Below, piece by piece: positions 18,790 to 27,492 of a stretch of DNA of 64,000 nucleotides. Position 1 is the stretch's first letter; the number at the start of each line of letters is the position of its first letter. The position numbers were made by a program, and so were the translations under genes. This DNA comes from Bremerella sp. P1. Lineage in GTDB: Bacteria > Planctomycetota > Planctomycetia > Pirellulales > Pirellulaceae. The notes beneath the pieces were generated by a model. It had not been told where the DNA came from. It did not search any database and saw nothing but the letters and a program-made list of their open reading frames with translations. The stretch lies in assembly GCF_028748185.1 (NCBI RefSeq), contig NZ_CP118164.1, forward strand, positions 6,535,814 through 6,599,813, in the 5' to 3' direction.

Positions 18790-19088
18790 TTTGTAACGTT
18801 CGATATTTTCTTCGTTTCGTTGGAGTGGCCAAAACCCTACCAGCAAAACGAAGGAAATACCCAACTATTGGTAATATTTGATACGTAGAGACTACTTTCA
18901 GGGGGCAGGAAAGTCAATCACTTACCACTACCCCTTTGCACATCCTTAATGGAAATCGCCCTGAAGTTCTTCTAGTGGATGGATTTATGCGGCCAAGGCA
19001 TCCCTCCCACGAAACGCTCAGATTAGTAAGATAGTACCTGAATCCCGTGATTCCTGAGCGAATTTGACTAATTCATCCAAGGACACCC

Positions 19089-20438
19089 ATGATCAACACC
19101 CTGTACCTGCCGGAACTTCGCGAGATGCTGGTCGAACACGACTCGGACGGACTCCGCGAGTTCTGTACGGCCCTGCATCCGGCGCGCACAGCCGAATTCA
19201 TGGAAGGTCTGTCCCCAGAAGAGGCCTGGGGAGTGCTCGATCATGCCGATCTGAACTTGCAGGGTGAGATCCTCTCGTACTTCGACCACCACCGACAAGC
19301 GGAAATGCTTGAGGCACGGCCTCCTGAATCGGTCGCCCCGGTGGTTGCCACAATGTCGGCGGACGACCAGGTCGACCTCCTGGGTGAGGTTCAAGAGGAA
19401 ACGGCCGAGCAGATCCTGGCTTGTTTTTCCGTCGACGATCGCCGCGATGTGCTCCGTCTTTCGAATTACGAAGAGGGAACCGCTGGTGCCATCATGACGA
19501 CGGAGATGGCCCGCTTGAGCGAAAACCTCACGGCCCGCGAAGCCCTGAGGGAACTGACCGACCAGGCCGAGAACTTGGAGACAATCTATTACTTGTACGT
19601 CGTCGATGACTTCGGGAGTTTGCATGGCGTCGTTTCGACGCGTGATATTGTGTCGGCGCTAAGCAAGCCACAAATGCATTTAAGCGAGATCATGGAGACC
19701 GAGGTCATTCACGCCAACGTGCTGGACGACCAGGAAGACGTTCTCCGCAAGATGGCCGACTATGACCTTCTCGCGATTCCCGTGGTCGATGAAGAGCTTC
19801 GGCTGGTCGGCATTATTACGCATGACGATATTCTCGACGTGGTCGTTGAAGAAGCCGCCGAAGACGCCTACCGCGCGGCGGCGGTCGAGCCCCTGGAAGA
19901 GACCTACCTACGAACGTCTGTACTGACGCTCAGCCGAAAACGGGGCGTCTGGCTCGCCGTGCTGTTCGTGGGAGCCTTCCTCACGACATTCGCCTTAGAA
20001 CAGTTTGAAGCGGACCTGGCACGAATCCCGTGGCTGGTCATCTTCATTCCACTGGTCATCTCGACGGGCGGGAATTCAGGCAACCAGTCGGCTACGCTCG
20101 TGATTACGGCCCTGAACAAGGGAGAAGCCAGCGTTCGTGACTGGTGGATCATCATGCGCCGCGAATTGGCGATGGGCCTGATCTTAGGATTGATCATGGC
20201 ATTTATGGGGATGCTACTGGCACTCTTTAAATCCCCAACACCCTATTCTGCGCTGGTGGTGCCAGCGACGCTGGTTTTGGTGGTGATAGCCGGAACTTTA
20301 ATCGGTTCGATGCTGCCCTTGTTGTTCAAGAAGATTGGGCTCGATCCGGCTTTGATGAGCAACCCGTTTGTGGCCGGGCTGATCGACCTCTTCGGTATTG
20401 TGATTTACCTGAAGGTCGCACTCTTACTGCTCGAGTAG
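19089..20438 (+). CDS. mgtE: Magnesium transporter MgtE
   Basis: A 449-residue homodimeric Mg2+ channel. The N-terminal superhelical MgtE_N domain (~1-130) is followed by GTAGAIMTTEMARL, the usual link to a CBS pair (~130-255, with YVVDDFGSLHGVVSTRDI and IPVVDEELRLVGIITHDDI). Five membrane helices follow, with the conserved pore region PLVISTGGNSGNQSATLV and NPFVAGLIDLFGIVIYL at the end. Cytosolic Mg2+ binding between the N and CBS domains closes the pore in the family. AGGA lies ~7 bases upstream of ATG. I see no M-box-type leader. Length is normal and it appears monocistronic. Confidence 0.96.
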   Translation: MINTLYLPELREMLVEHDSDGLREFCTALHPARTAEFMEGLSPEEAWGVLDHADLNLQGEILSYFDHHRQAEMLEARPPESVAPVVATMSADDQVDLLGEVQEETAEQILACFSVDDRRDVLRLSNYEEGTAGAIMTTEMARLSENLTAREALRELTDQAENLETIYYLYVVDDFGSLHGVVSTRDIVSALSKPQMHLSEIMETEVIHANVLDDQEDVLRKMADYDLLAIPVVDEELRLVGIITHDDILDVVVEEAAEDAYRAAAVEPLEETYLRTSVLTLSRKRGVWLAVLFVGAFLTTFALEQFEADLARIPWLVIFIPLVISTGGNSGNQSATLVITALNKGEASVRDWWIIMRRELAMGLILGLIMAFMGMLLALFKSPTPYSALVVPATLVLVVIAGTLIGSMLPLLFKKIGLDPALMSNPFVAGLIDLFGIVIYLKVALLLLE

Positions 20439-20446
20439 GAGTGGAT

Positions 20447-20788
20447 TTAGACGTCGATCAGCGGATGCCCGACGTACATCTGAAGAATCTGGCTTTGGAC
20501 CTTGATCGCTCGGATCAAAACCCAAATCTGTTCAGGCGAGAATTTTCGCGGGTCTGAGTTCGCCAGTTCGTCCAGTTCATCGGTCATAGCCGCATGCTGG
20601 TCAGTAGCAGCTTGCAGACGCAGGCCCATTTCTTTCCATGCAGCCGTCAGCAGGTTATCGTCGTCGAGTTCTCCAATGTTCTCGACGCAGTTCGAAAGCA
20701 GCAAACAAAGCCGGGCAACATCCCGTGGTTCGGCATTGGGCTGCATCCGTTCGATGCGGCTGGCAAGTTCCTGGCAAGACATGCTCAT
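20447..20788 (-). CDS. Small hypothetical protein
   Basis: An unrecognised 113-residue, probably all-helical soluble protein (SMSCQELASRIERMQPN near the start, YVGHPLIDV at the end). ATG 20788 or 20782 are both possible. It converges with mgtE, stop to stop, 8 bases apart. No membrane helix or signal peptide. Function unknown. Confidence 0.6.
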   Translation of the reverse strand: MSMSCQELASRIERMQPNAEPRDVARLCLLLSNCVENIGELDDDNLLTAAWKEMGLRLQAATDQHAAMTDELDELANSDPRKFSPEQIWVLIRAIKVQSQILQMYVGHPLIDV

Positions 20789-20916
20789 GGCAGACCTACA
20801 TTGCGAATTGACAAGGCTCTTCAGACGAGAATGACTGACCGGGCACAATCCGCCTATCGAATTCGCTCCGGTCACATAAACCTAGCTCACAATACGTGTC
20901 ACTTCTGTCTCTTGAA

Positions 20917-22017
20917 TCAATTCACGGTGCCCCGTAGCACTTTTCGATAACGCTCGGCCAGTTTATCCGCATAATCGTTAATGTCGAATTGTTCGATCCG
21001 TTTCCTTGCGGTCGTTCCCATCGATTGGCGAAGTGCCCGCGACCCGCACAGCTTCCCAATCGCTTCGGCAATGGCAGGCGGATCATCGACAGGTACCAAG
21101 CACGCCTCTTTGCCTGAATACATTTCGCGGGTACCTCCCACATCGGTCGCGATGATAGGCAGCCCGCAAGCACCGGCTTCAAGCAAAACACGTCCCCATG
21201 GTTCCTGCCGGGCCGCATGGACCAATATGTCCGCCTGTTGCAAAATCTGGCGAGCGCGATCCGTTCGTCCGCGAAACCGAACGCGATCATTTAGCTGAAA
21301 CCGTTCAACGAAGCGTGTTGCGTCCGCCAGGTACTGCTTCGCTTCTTCTTTGGTGGAATGACACTCGCCGTAGAGATCGAGCGTGACGTCTGCTCCGGCA
21401 TCGAGGGCCAGGCGAAAACCTTCCAGCAAGACGTCAATGCCCTTTCGCATGACCAACTGTCCCACATAGACCAATTGCAAAGGGGAGCGATCTGCCTTGG
21501 TATCGAGCGGAGCGAATTCTTTTAGGTCGATGCCATTGTGCAAGACCAATGACTTGGCCGCATCGAGTCCTTGATCCAAATGAAAAAATCGTGTCGCATC
21601 CGAAACACAATAGATTTCGTCCAGCGACGAGATGTCGGTGACGACGCGACGATTCAGTTTGATGATGTCACGCAGATGGCCGACAAACTGGGACCCGTGA
21701 GGCCGCTGTACCGGCCCTAGGATCCGTGAGACCGACAAGCTATTGGCATGGACGATATCGGCCTTCCAAATCGCCGTCATGTCGGCGAGATCGTTGCGCA
21801 GTTGCTCCAGCGGTAACCGCTTTCCCTCACCGTCAGTCCATAAGAACGGCAGATCAAGTACATCGAGCTTGGCTAACTGCCCAGCCAGCGGACCTTTTGC
21901 AGGACACGCCACGGCGACATCAAAGCCGCGGCGCTGCATAGCCTGAAGTCCGCTGAGCATGGAGTTCTCGCCACCATAGATCGTCCCATATTCGCAAAGA
22001 TAGACGACCAGCGGCAT
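20917..22017 (-). CDS. Glycosyltransferase family 4 protein
   Basis: A 366-residue GT-B glycosyltransferase. The N-terminal domain opens with YLCEYGTIYGGENSML, the donor-side glycine loop. The C-terminal Rossmann domain has LVYVGQLVMRKGIDVLLEGF, and the GT4 E-x7-E motif appears as EPWGRVLLEAGACGLPIIAT. It would transfer a sugar from a nucleotide-sugar to a polysaccharide, lipid or protein; donor and acceptor cannot be read. It is the last gene of the minus-strand run that starts at 29738, 31 bases after dapA, and may simply share the transcript. Confidence 0.9.
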   Translation of the reverse strand: MPLVVYLCEYGTIYGGENSMLSGLQAMQRRGFDVAVACPAKGPLAGQLAKLDVLDLPFLWTDGEGKRLPLEQLRNDLADMTAIWKADIVHANSLSVSRILGPVQRPHGSQFVGHLRDIIKLNRRVVTDISSLDEIYCVSDATRFFHLDQGLDAAKSLVLHNGIDLKEFAPLDTKADRSPLQLVYVGQLVMRKGIDVLLEGFRLALDAGADVTLDLYGECHSTKEEAKQYLADATRFVERFQLNDRVRFRGRTDRARQILQQADILVHAARQEPWGRVLLEAGACGLPIIATDVGGTREMYSGKEACLVPVDDPPAIAEAIGKLCGSRALRQSMGTTARKRIEQFDINDYADKLAERYRKVLRGTVN

Positions 22018-22048
22018 GATAGCTTCAGCGATTTATCCAGAACGAGGA

Positions 22049-22936
22049 TTAGAGCAAGCCGTAATCGGTCAGCACCTGGGCCAGACGCTTTTCGCCGTTC
22101 TCGCACAGCGGCGTCATCGGTAGACGCAATTCGCCTGAGTCGCGGCCCAGCATTTTCATCGCGCCCTTGATTGGAATCGGGTTGGTCGAAAGACCAAGCA
22201 TTTCGCGACAAAGCGTGAACAGCTTGAAGTGCATCTTCTGAGCTTCGGCGTAGTTACCTTCAGCGGCGGCCTTAACCAGCTGGAGCATGTCCTGAGGAAC
22301 GATGTTTCCGACCACCGAAATCACCCCTTCGCCGCCAATCGACATCAGCGGAAGAGTCATGCTGTCGTCGCCACTGAGAAGCGTCAGGTTGGTTAATTCC
22401 AGCGTCTGCGATGCCTGATCCATCGAGCCGGTAGCTTCTTTGACCAGCTGAATCTGCGAAAGCTCGGACAGCCGGGCAATCGTTTCGGGTTCGATGTTCT
22501 TGCCGGTTCGACCTGGAATATTGTAGACGCAGATCGGAATCGACGAGTCTTCGGCCAGGGCCTTGAAGTGCTGGTAGAAGCCTTCTTGGGTTGGCTTGTT
22601 GTAGTAAGGAGCGACCACCAAAGCGGCGTCCGCGCCCTCAGCAGCAGCCCAACGGGTTAGCTTCAGAGCTTCGTGGGTGCTGTTCGAGCCGGTCCCAGGC
22701 ATCACCTTCGCACGACCTGCAACCGTTTCGATTACCACGCTGATGACGCGTTCGTGCTCATCGTGTGAGAGGGTCGGCGATTCACCCGTGGTTCCGACCG
22801 GGCAAAGGCAGTTCACGCCTGCTTCAATCTGGAATTCGACCTGTTGTTTCAGCAAGTCGTAGTCCACCAGGTCTCCCTTGAAAGGAGTCGTGATTGCTAC
22901 CGATACGCCTGCGAAGTCGCTACCTTTGCGAGTCAT
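22049..22936 (-). CDS. dapA: 4-hydroxy-tetrahydrodipicolinate synthase
   Basis: The 295-residue TIM-barrel aldolase condenses pyruvate with aspartate semialdehyde in lysine/diaminopimelate synthesis. Visible motifs are [20 protein letters not shown], the [14 protein letters not shown] phosphate-loop region, [14 protein letters not shown], with the tyrosine of the catalytic triad near VVAPYYNKP, and the Schiff-base lysine in [16 protein letters not shown] 22936 begins directly before the conserved N-terminus. Upstream pdxJ is 99 bases away, so a separate promoter is possible. NAL-subgroup activity cannot be excluded, but the motifs favour DapA. Confidence 0.92.
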   Translation of the reverse strand: MTRKGSDFAGVSVAITTPFKGDLVDYDLLKQQVEFQIEAGVNCLCPVGTTGESPTLSHDEHERVISVVIETVAGRAKVMPGTGSNSTHEALKLTRWAAAEGADAALVVAPYYNKPTQEGFYQHFKALAEDSSIPICVYNIPGRTGKNIEPETIARLSELSQIQLVKEATGSMDQASQTLELTNLTLLSGDDSMTLPLMSIGGEGVISVVGNIVPQDMLQLVKAAAEGNYAEAQKMHFKLFTLCREMLGLSTNPIPIKGAMKMLGRDSGELRLPMTPLCENGEKRLAQVLTDYGLL

Positions 22937-23035
22937 GCTGAAACACCAAGAGTTTGAAAACGAATTAACTAAGAACAAAAACCTGTCTTGGACCGGCCTA
23001 TAATACGATACGCATGAAAATTTGGCCAGTAGCGG

Positions 23036-23749
23036 CTAGAGCGTGATCAGCCGTTTCATTTCGGCCACCGCGTCGCGAAAACCGACGAAAACGGCCCGCG
23101 AAACAATGCTGTGGCCAATATTAAGTTCGGCCATTTCGGGGATCTGTGCAATTGGCTGAACATTCGTATAAGTCAGCCCATGCCCGGCCAACAGTTGCAT
23201 GCCCGCCTTGTGGATCTGTTCCCCGGCGATGGAGAGGCGGGTTAGTTCTTTTTGCTGTTCACGCCCGCTGGTAAGAGCATACTGCCCCGTATGTAGTTCG
23301 ACCGCGTCAACTTTCAGCTTGGCCGCCATGTCGATCTGCTTCGGTTCCGGGTCGAGAAACAGACTGACCGAAATGCCGGCTTCGCGGAACTGGTCGATCG
23401 CCCGGGTGATCGCTGCTTCGTGGGTGACGACATCCAGGCCACCTTCGGTGGTGACTTCTTCGCGGCGTTCCGGCACCAGGGTCACCTGATCTGGTTTCAC
23501 GCGACAGGCAATCGAAACCACATCGGCTTCCGCGGCCAATTCCAGGTTCAGTTTCACTTTGACCGTCTGCCGCATGACTTCCAGATCGCGATCCTGAATA
23601 TGGCGACGATCTTCTCGCAGGTGAAGCGTGATACAGTCAGCGCCCCCCAATTCGGACAGAGCCGCGGCCCAAACCGGGTCAGGTTCATTCGTATTGCGAG
23701 CCTGGCGAATCGTGGCAACGTGATCGATATTAACGCCCAAATGAGGCAT
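23036..23749 (-). CDS. pdxJ: Pyridoxine 5'-phosphate synthase
   Basis: The 237-residue enzyme closes the pyridoxine ring from 3-amino-1-hydroxyacetone phosphate and deoxyxylulose phosphate. Family signatures are clear: [20 protein letters not shown] at the N-terminus, [37 protein letters not shown], and [14 protein letters not shown] at the end. Length is typical. It lies 26 bases after the beta-RFAP synthase gene, in the same transcript direction. Confidence 0.96.
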   Translation of the reverse strand: MPHLGVNIDHVATIRQARNTNEPDPVWAAALSELGGADCITLHLREDRRHIQDRDLEVMRQTVKVKLNLELAAEADVVSIACRVKPDQVTLVPERREEVTTEGGLDVVTHEAAITRAIDQFREAGISVSLFLDPEPKQIDMAAKLKVDAVELHTGQYALTSGREQQKELTRLSIAGEQIHKAGMQLLAGHGLTYTNVQPIAQIPEMAELNIGHSIVSRAVFVGFRDAVAEMKRLITL

Positions 23750-23775
23750 GAACTCCGATTCCTCTCAAATGCTAA

Positions 23776-24777
23776 TCAGCCGTCATGCGAGGCCCACTCG
23801 AGTTGGACACCGCTATTATTCGGCTGGGAAATCTCCAGATGTAACTGGCTTTCAGAATACCGCTCTCGTAGTTGAGTGCAAAGTGCCTCGGCTTGCCGGC
23901 CATCTTCACATAAACCAAAGATGGTCGGGCCCCATGAACTTTGCCCTACGCCTGCGATCCCGTAGCGACGCATCCGCTGGACAAGATCAGTGCACGTTGG
24001 GTTCGCGTAGCGGCCACCTTGAAGCGAAGCATAGCAGTCGCCAGCCAGACAGCCGTACTCGTAGACCGACTCTCCAAAGCGAGCAATATCGGCTGCTTCC
24101 AGGCTGGGAATCATTTCTCCTTCGACCAATTGTCGAAGCCGCGCCGTCGTAGGAGCCGGTACGCGGTCTAACTGGCGGAAGCCTTCCTCTTCATCCTCGC
24201 CATGCCGCCCGTGCACCTCATGCTGGGTCGCCAGAACGAATTGCCACTGCGGAGGAACCTCCCCTCGGAAGGCCAGCTGCGGAAAGCTGTTGTCATGATG
24301 GCCTGTCTCAAAAAGAAAACCGCCCAGCAGAAATCCATAACACCCAATCGCCGACCGCTTCGCTCGATCGACCGTAGAGGCCAACGTCGGGATGTCTGGC
24401 AAAGGGAAGCCTGCCAACTTGGAAAGCAGCGTCCCTACGGCCAGCCCCAGCTGAGTACCACAGCCAAGCCCGACATGATCGCGTAGCTGCCCGCGAGTCG
24501 CCATGCGCACTGCGGGAAGGTCCAGATCGGTTGACTGCTGCCACAACCTCGCGAAGGCCTCGATCCGGTCCGCCAGAGGTCCTGTCGCGGCGAAATGTTC
24601 CGCCTCACTTGCATGAACTTCCAGCCCTGGGCGATCGATCATCACACCGACACCGCCAAACGAGGCTTCGTCCGAATCGAACGCCAACAGGCCGAAATGG
24701 AGGCGCGCACCCACGGTCAACTTCGCCAATTGCGAAGACGAGGATCCTACCAGGGGTGATGGCTTGAAGAGGGGCAT
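23776..24777 (-). CDS. Beta-ribofuranosylaminobenzene 5'-phosphate synthase (beta-RFAP synthase, GHMP-kinase fold)
   Basis: The 333-residue protein belongs to the MptG family, which joins phosphoribosyl pyrophosphate and p-aminobenzoate (or 4-hydroxybenzoate in methanogens), with loss of CO2, to make beta-RFAP, the first committed step of (tetrahydro)methanopterin side-arm synthesis. The opening LTVGARLHFGLLAF with FGGVGVMIDRPG is the family N-terminus. The GHMP glycine-rich region appears as LRDHVGLGCGTQLGLAVG. Upstream and overlapping neighbours include pabA/pabB and a DHPS-like gene, which fits the reaction. The gene starts 26 bases after DUF447. Confidence 0.9.
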   Translation of the reverse strand: MPLFKPSPLVGSSSSQLAKLTVGARLHFGLLAFDSDEASFGGVGVMIDRPGLEVHASEAEHFAATGPLADRIEAFARLWQQSTDLDLPAVRMATRGQLRDHVGLGCGTQLGLAVGTLLSKLAGFPLPDIPTLASTVDRAKRSAIGCYGFLLGGFLFETGHHDNSFPQLAFRGEVPPQWQFVLATQHEVHGRHGEDEEEGFRQLDRVPAPTTARLRQLVEGEMIPSLEAADIARFGESVYEYGCLAGDCYASLQGGRYANPTCTDLVQRMRRYGIAGVGQSSWGPTIFGLCEDGRQAEALCTQLRERYSESQLHLEISQPNNSGVQLEWASHDG

Positions 24778-24803
24778 CCCAGCAGTTTACCGAACTTCCG
24801 GCC

Positions 24804-25403
24804 TCAGGACGATTCCCTGCCCGCGATTCGCCGCTCTTGAATGGTCGATTGCAGGAATTCCCAGGCCCTAACTTCCGCGTTACCGCCGGTTTTCTCGACC
24901 CAAGAAGCCATCGTGGCGATTGCCTGATCGATTTCTTCCGTCGACAGAAGATGCACGCGCGTGGCCAAAATCGCCAATTCCAAGACCGCATGCTTTGCGC
25001 GATTCAGCCCGAAGTAGTCACGGATATGGCCCTGCCGGATGACGCGGCAAGTCAATGCGGCCCGCTCACCGGACGTATCGATCTGGGCCGCTTCCAACTG
25101 GTACCAGCGACAACATCCAGCGAGGATGTGATAACCCTCGTCGCTTTCCGCAAGGTATTCTGGCGTTTGATGCAAGTCTCCGACGGCAGCCTGAGCAATC
25201 ATCTCGACGTCGTCAGTCACGTGAAAAGTTGCCTGACGGGTTCGCAGCAAGTTTTCGTACGTGCGTGAACCAGGAAACGGTCGCAATAGAAACTGCGTGA
25301 TCTGGTCGTCGACACGGGGTCCCATCGGAGCGACATTCACCGTGCCATCGGCGTTCTGCGTCGTGAGCATACCCTCGACGATTCTCAATCGAGGATCACT
25401 CAC
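24804..25403 (-). CDS. DUF447 family protein
   Basis: A 199-residue protein of the DUF447 family, with a split-barrel flavin-binding-like fold: IVEGMLTTQNADGTVNVAPMGPRV and FHVTDDVEMIAQAAVG. GTG 25403 overlaps the pabA stop by four bases (GTGA) and has GGAG ~10 bases upstream, so I prefer it to the TTG at 25418. From recollection, the family is found in archaea and in bacteria that carry tetrahydromethanopterin genes, and its role is not defined. Its position between pabA and the beta-RFAP synthase supports a role in the same pathway. Confidence 0.85.
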   Translation of the reverse strand: MSDPRLRIVEGMLTTQNADGTVNVAPMGPRVDDQITQFLLRPFPGSRTYENLLRTRQATFHVTDDVEMIAQAAVGDLHQTPEYLAESDEGYHILAGCCRWYQLEAAQIDTSGERAALTCRVIRQGHIRDYFGLNRAKHAVLELAILATRVHLLSTEEIDQAIATMASWVEKTGGNAEVRAWEFLQSTIQERRIAGRESS

Positions 25404-26068
25404 AACTCTTGACTCCAATAAAGGTCCCCCTCGGCCAGCGCTGGACCGCCGGGGATCACAATCTTGGGCATGGCAATGTCCACCTTGTTCGGTGCCGCTA
25501 GACCCGCCATCTGTAGAAAGTTAGCCAGCAGCCTGTAGCCGTGTTCAGTCAGAACAGACTCAGGATGAAACTGAACCCCCACAACTGGTAGCGACTCATG
25601 CGAGACCGCCATGATGGTTCCGTCATCGGTTTGGGCGTTGATTTGCAGGCATGCCGGCAGCGAGTCTCGCTCCGCAATCAGCGAATGATACCTGCCAACT
25701 TGCATGGGCGACGGCAGTTCACGAAAGACACCCAATCCATCATGCGTGATGTTTGAGGCCTGGCCATGCATCGGCCGGTTCGACCGAACGACTCGGCCAC
25801 CCAACGCTTCGACAATCGCTTGATGTCCCAGACAGACTCCCAAGATAGGCACCGCCGCTTGAAGGTGCCGCACCACATCCAGACAAATGCCAGATTCGGT
25901 CGGTGTGCATGGCCCCGGTGAAAGGACGATTGCGTCGGGCTGGACCTGCTTGATCTCTTCGATCGTGATGGCATCGTTGCGGCGCACGAAAACCTCTTGC
26001 CCCAACTGGCGAAAATACCGCGCCAGGTTGTGCACGAAGCTATCGTAGTTGTCGATGACCAATATCAT
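25400..26068 (-). CDS. pabA: Aminodeoxychorismate synthase glutamine amidotransferase subunit
   Basis: A 222-residue class I glutamine amidotransferase that feeds ammonia to PabB. It has ILVIDNYDSFVHNLARYF at the N-terminus, the nucleophile elbow ILGVCLGHQAIVEALGG, and the catalytic His-Glu in GVQFHPESVLTEHG. Typical length for PabA/TrpG is ~190, and the extra ~30 residues are a C-terminal tail. Start ATG overlaps the pabB stop by four bases (translational coupling), and there is no separate trpG/trpE context. Hence PabA rather than TrpG, although dual use cannot be ruled out. Confidence 0.92.
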   Translation of the reverse strand: MILVIDNYDSFVHNLARYFRQLGQEVFVRRNDAITIEEIKQVQPDAIVLSPGPCTPTESGICLDVVRHLQAAVPILGVCLGHQAIVEALGGRVVRSNRPMHGQASNITHDGLGVFRELPSPMQVGRYHSLIAERDSLPACLQINAQTDDGTIMAVSHESLPVVGVQFHPESVLTEHGYRLLANFLQMAGLAAPNKVDIAMPKIVIPGGPALAEGDLYWSQEL

Positions 26069-27492
26069 TCGTCGAGCACCGCGTGGAGAAGTCCCAATGC
26101 TTTATGCCACGTTTCCTCGTATTCCCGCAAGGGGTGGGAGTCGGCCACGATGCCCCCGCCCACGGGAAACTGCCACCAACCACCCGAAGAAATCACGGTC
26201 CGAATCAGGATATTCCAGTCGATTGAACCGTCGAAACCAAAATACCCGAGCGATCCACAATAAGGCCCTCGAGCCGTGGGTTCGAGTTCCGAAATGATCT
26301 CCATCGCCCGAATCTTCGGGGCTCCGGTGATCGAACCGCCGGGGAAGATCGCCTCCAGAATCTCGCGGATGCCCACTTCCTCTTCCAGCTTCCCCACGAT
26401 GATCGAAACGAGGTGCTGTACCGTTTGATAAGTTTCCAGTCCGCAGAGACTCGTTACCTCGACGCTCTCAGGCTTACAGATCCGCGACAAGTCGTTCCGC
26501 AGCAGGTCGACGATCATCACGTTCTCGGCCCTGTCCTTTTCGCTGCGGATCAGTTCGTCGCCCCAGAACATATCGAGTTCCGGGCGACCGCTGCGACGCC
26601 TGGTTCCCTTGATGGGTCTCGATTCGATCATTCGATCACGAACCGAAATAAATCGTTCAGGCGAAGCCGACACGATCTGCCCCATTCCGAAGTCATAGTA
26701 TCCGGCAAACGGGGCAGGGTTCTTTTCTCGTAGCTTAAGATATAGCTGTGGTGAAGATGACTTGGCTTCGACAATGAGCCGCTGAGCCAGATTAACTTGG
26801 AAGATGTCTCCAGCGTGAATGTACTCGACCGATCGACGCACGGCTTCCAAGTAGTCTTCCTTCGGGAAGTTGCTCATCACGCCGGGAAACTCTGCACAAG
26901 CAAAGCAGGGGGCTAGTTCCGATGCAGGAACCACCCTTCCAGGAGTAGCCTCTTCGCAGTTGACCGCATCACTCGCAAACATCGCCAGAATCGCGTCGGC
27001 CCTTGTCTTAGCCAAAGCTTGTCGCTTCTCGGGCTCGACTTCAGGAAAGCCCGTTGAGAACAACCAACCTTTCCCCTGTACATGATCCCAGGCGGCCACC
27101 CAGTCGTAGACGCCAAAGGATAGCAGCGGGAGATGAAACTCATTGAACTTCGTCTCTGGCACCTTTTCAAAGGCCCGGTTCAGGTCATACGAAAAGTAGC
27201 CTGCGGCGCCGCCTTGAAATGGTGGAAGATCGGCGATGCTATCCAGCCGAAATGTCTTCTCCAGTTCCGACAGCCGCGCCAGGGCATCTTCCATCTGCAG
27301 CGGCCCGGCCTGGATGACCTCGAGAGGATCCGCCATCAGAAAGCTGTAGCGCGCGAGCTTCTCGTCGTGCCGCGCACTGTCCATCCACAGCACGTGCGGC
27401 AACCTTGCGAGTCGCGTAAAGACGTCCTCAGGCTGAATGCCATCGTCCAGCGGGATGACAAGCGGAGTTCCCAAAGCCGGGCTACGATTCAT
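26065..27492 (-). CDS. pabB: Aminodeoxychorismate synthase component I
   Basis: The 475-residue chorismate-binding enzyme makes aminodeoxychorismate, the precursor of p-aminobenzoate. The signature IESRPIKGTRRR has the PIKGT lysine that marks PabB (anthranilate synthases have PIAGT). Other conserved parts are FQVNLAQRLIVEAKSS, GQIVSASPERFISV, DRAENVMIVDLLRNDLSRI and PGGSITGAPKIRAMEIISEL. The gene overlaps the DHPS-like gene by 11 bases and pabA by 4. No pabC (aminodeoxychorismate lyase) is in the window, so that step must be encoded elsewhere. Confidence 0.94.
   Translation of the reverse strand: MNRSPALGTPLVIPLDDGIQPEDVFTRLARLPHVLWMDSARHDEKLARYSFLMADPLEVIQAGPLQMEDALARLSELEKTFRLDSIADLPPFQGGAAGYFSYDLNRAFEKVPETKFNEFHLPLLSFGVYDWVAAWDHVQGKGWLFSTGFPEVEPEKRQALAKTRADAILAMFASDAVNCEEATPGRVVPASELAPCFACAEFPGVMSNFPKEDYLEAVRRSVEYIHAGDIFQVNLAQRLIVEAKSSSPQLYLKLREKNPAPFAGYYDFGMGQIVSASPERFISVRDRMIESRPIKGTRRRSGRPELDMFWGDELIRSEKDRAENVMIVDLLRNDLSRICKPESVEVTSLCGLETYQTVQHLVSIIVGKLEEEVGIREILEAIFPGGSITGAPKIRAMEIISELEPTARGPYCGSLGYFGFDGSIDWNILIRTVISSGGWWQFPVGGGIVADSHPLREYEETWHKALGLLHAVLDE

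Noticed and set aside
24804-25418. TTG start for DUF447 at 25418
   Set aside because: GTG at 25403 gives the usual 4-base overlap with the pabA stop and a better-placed GGAG; the longer start would overlap pabA by 19 bases.
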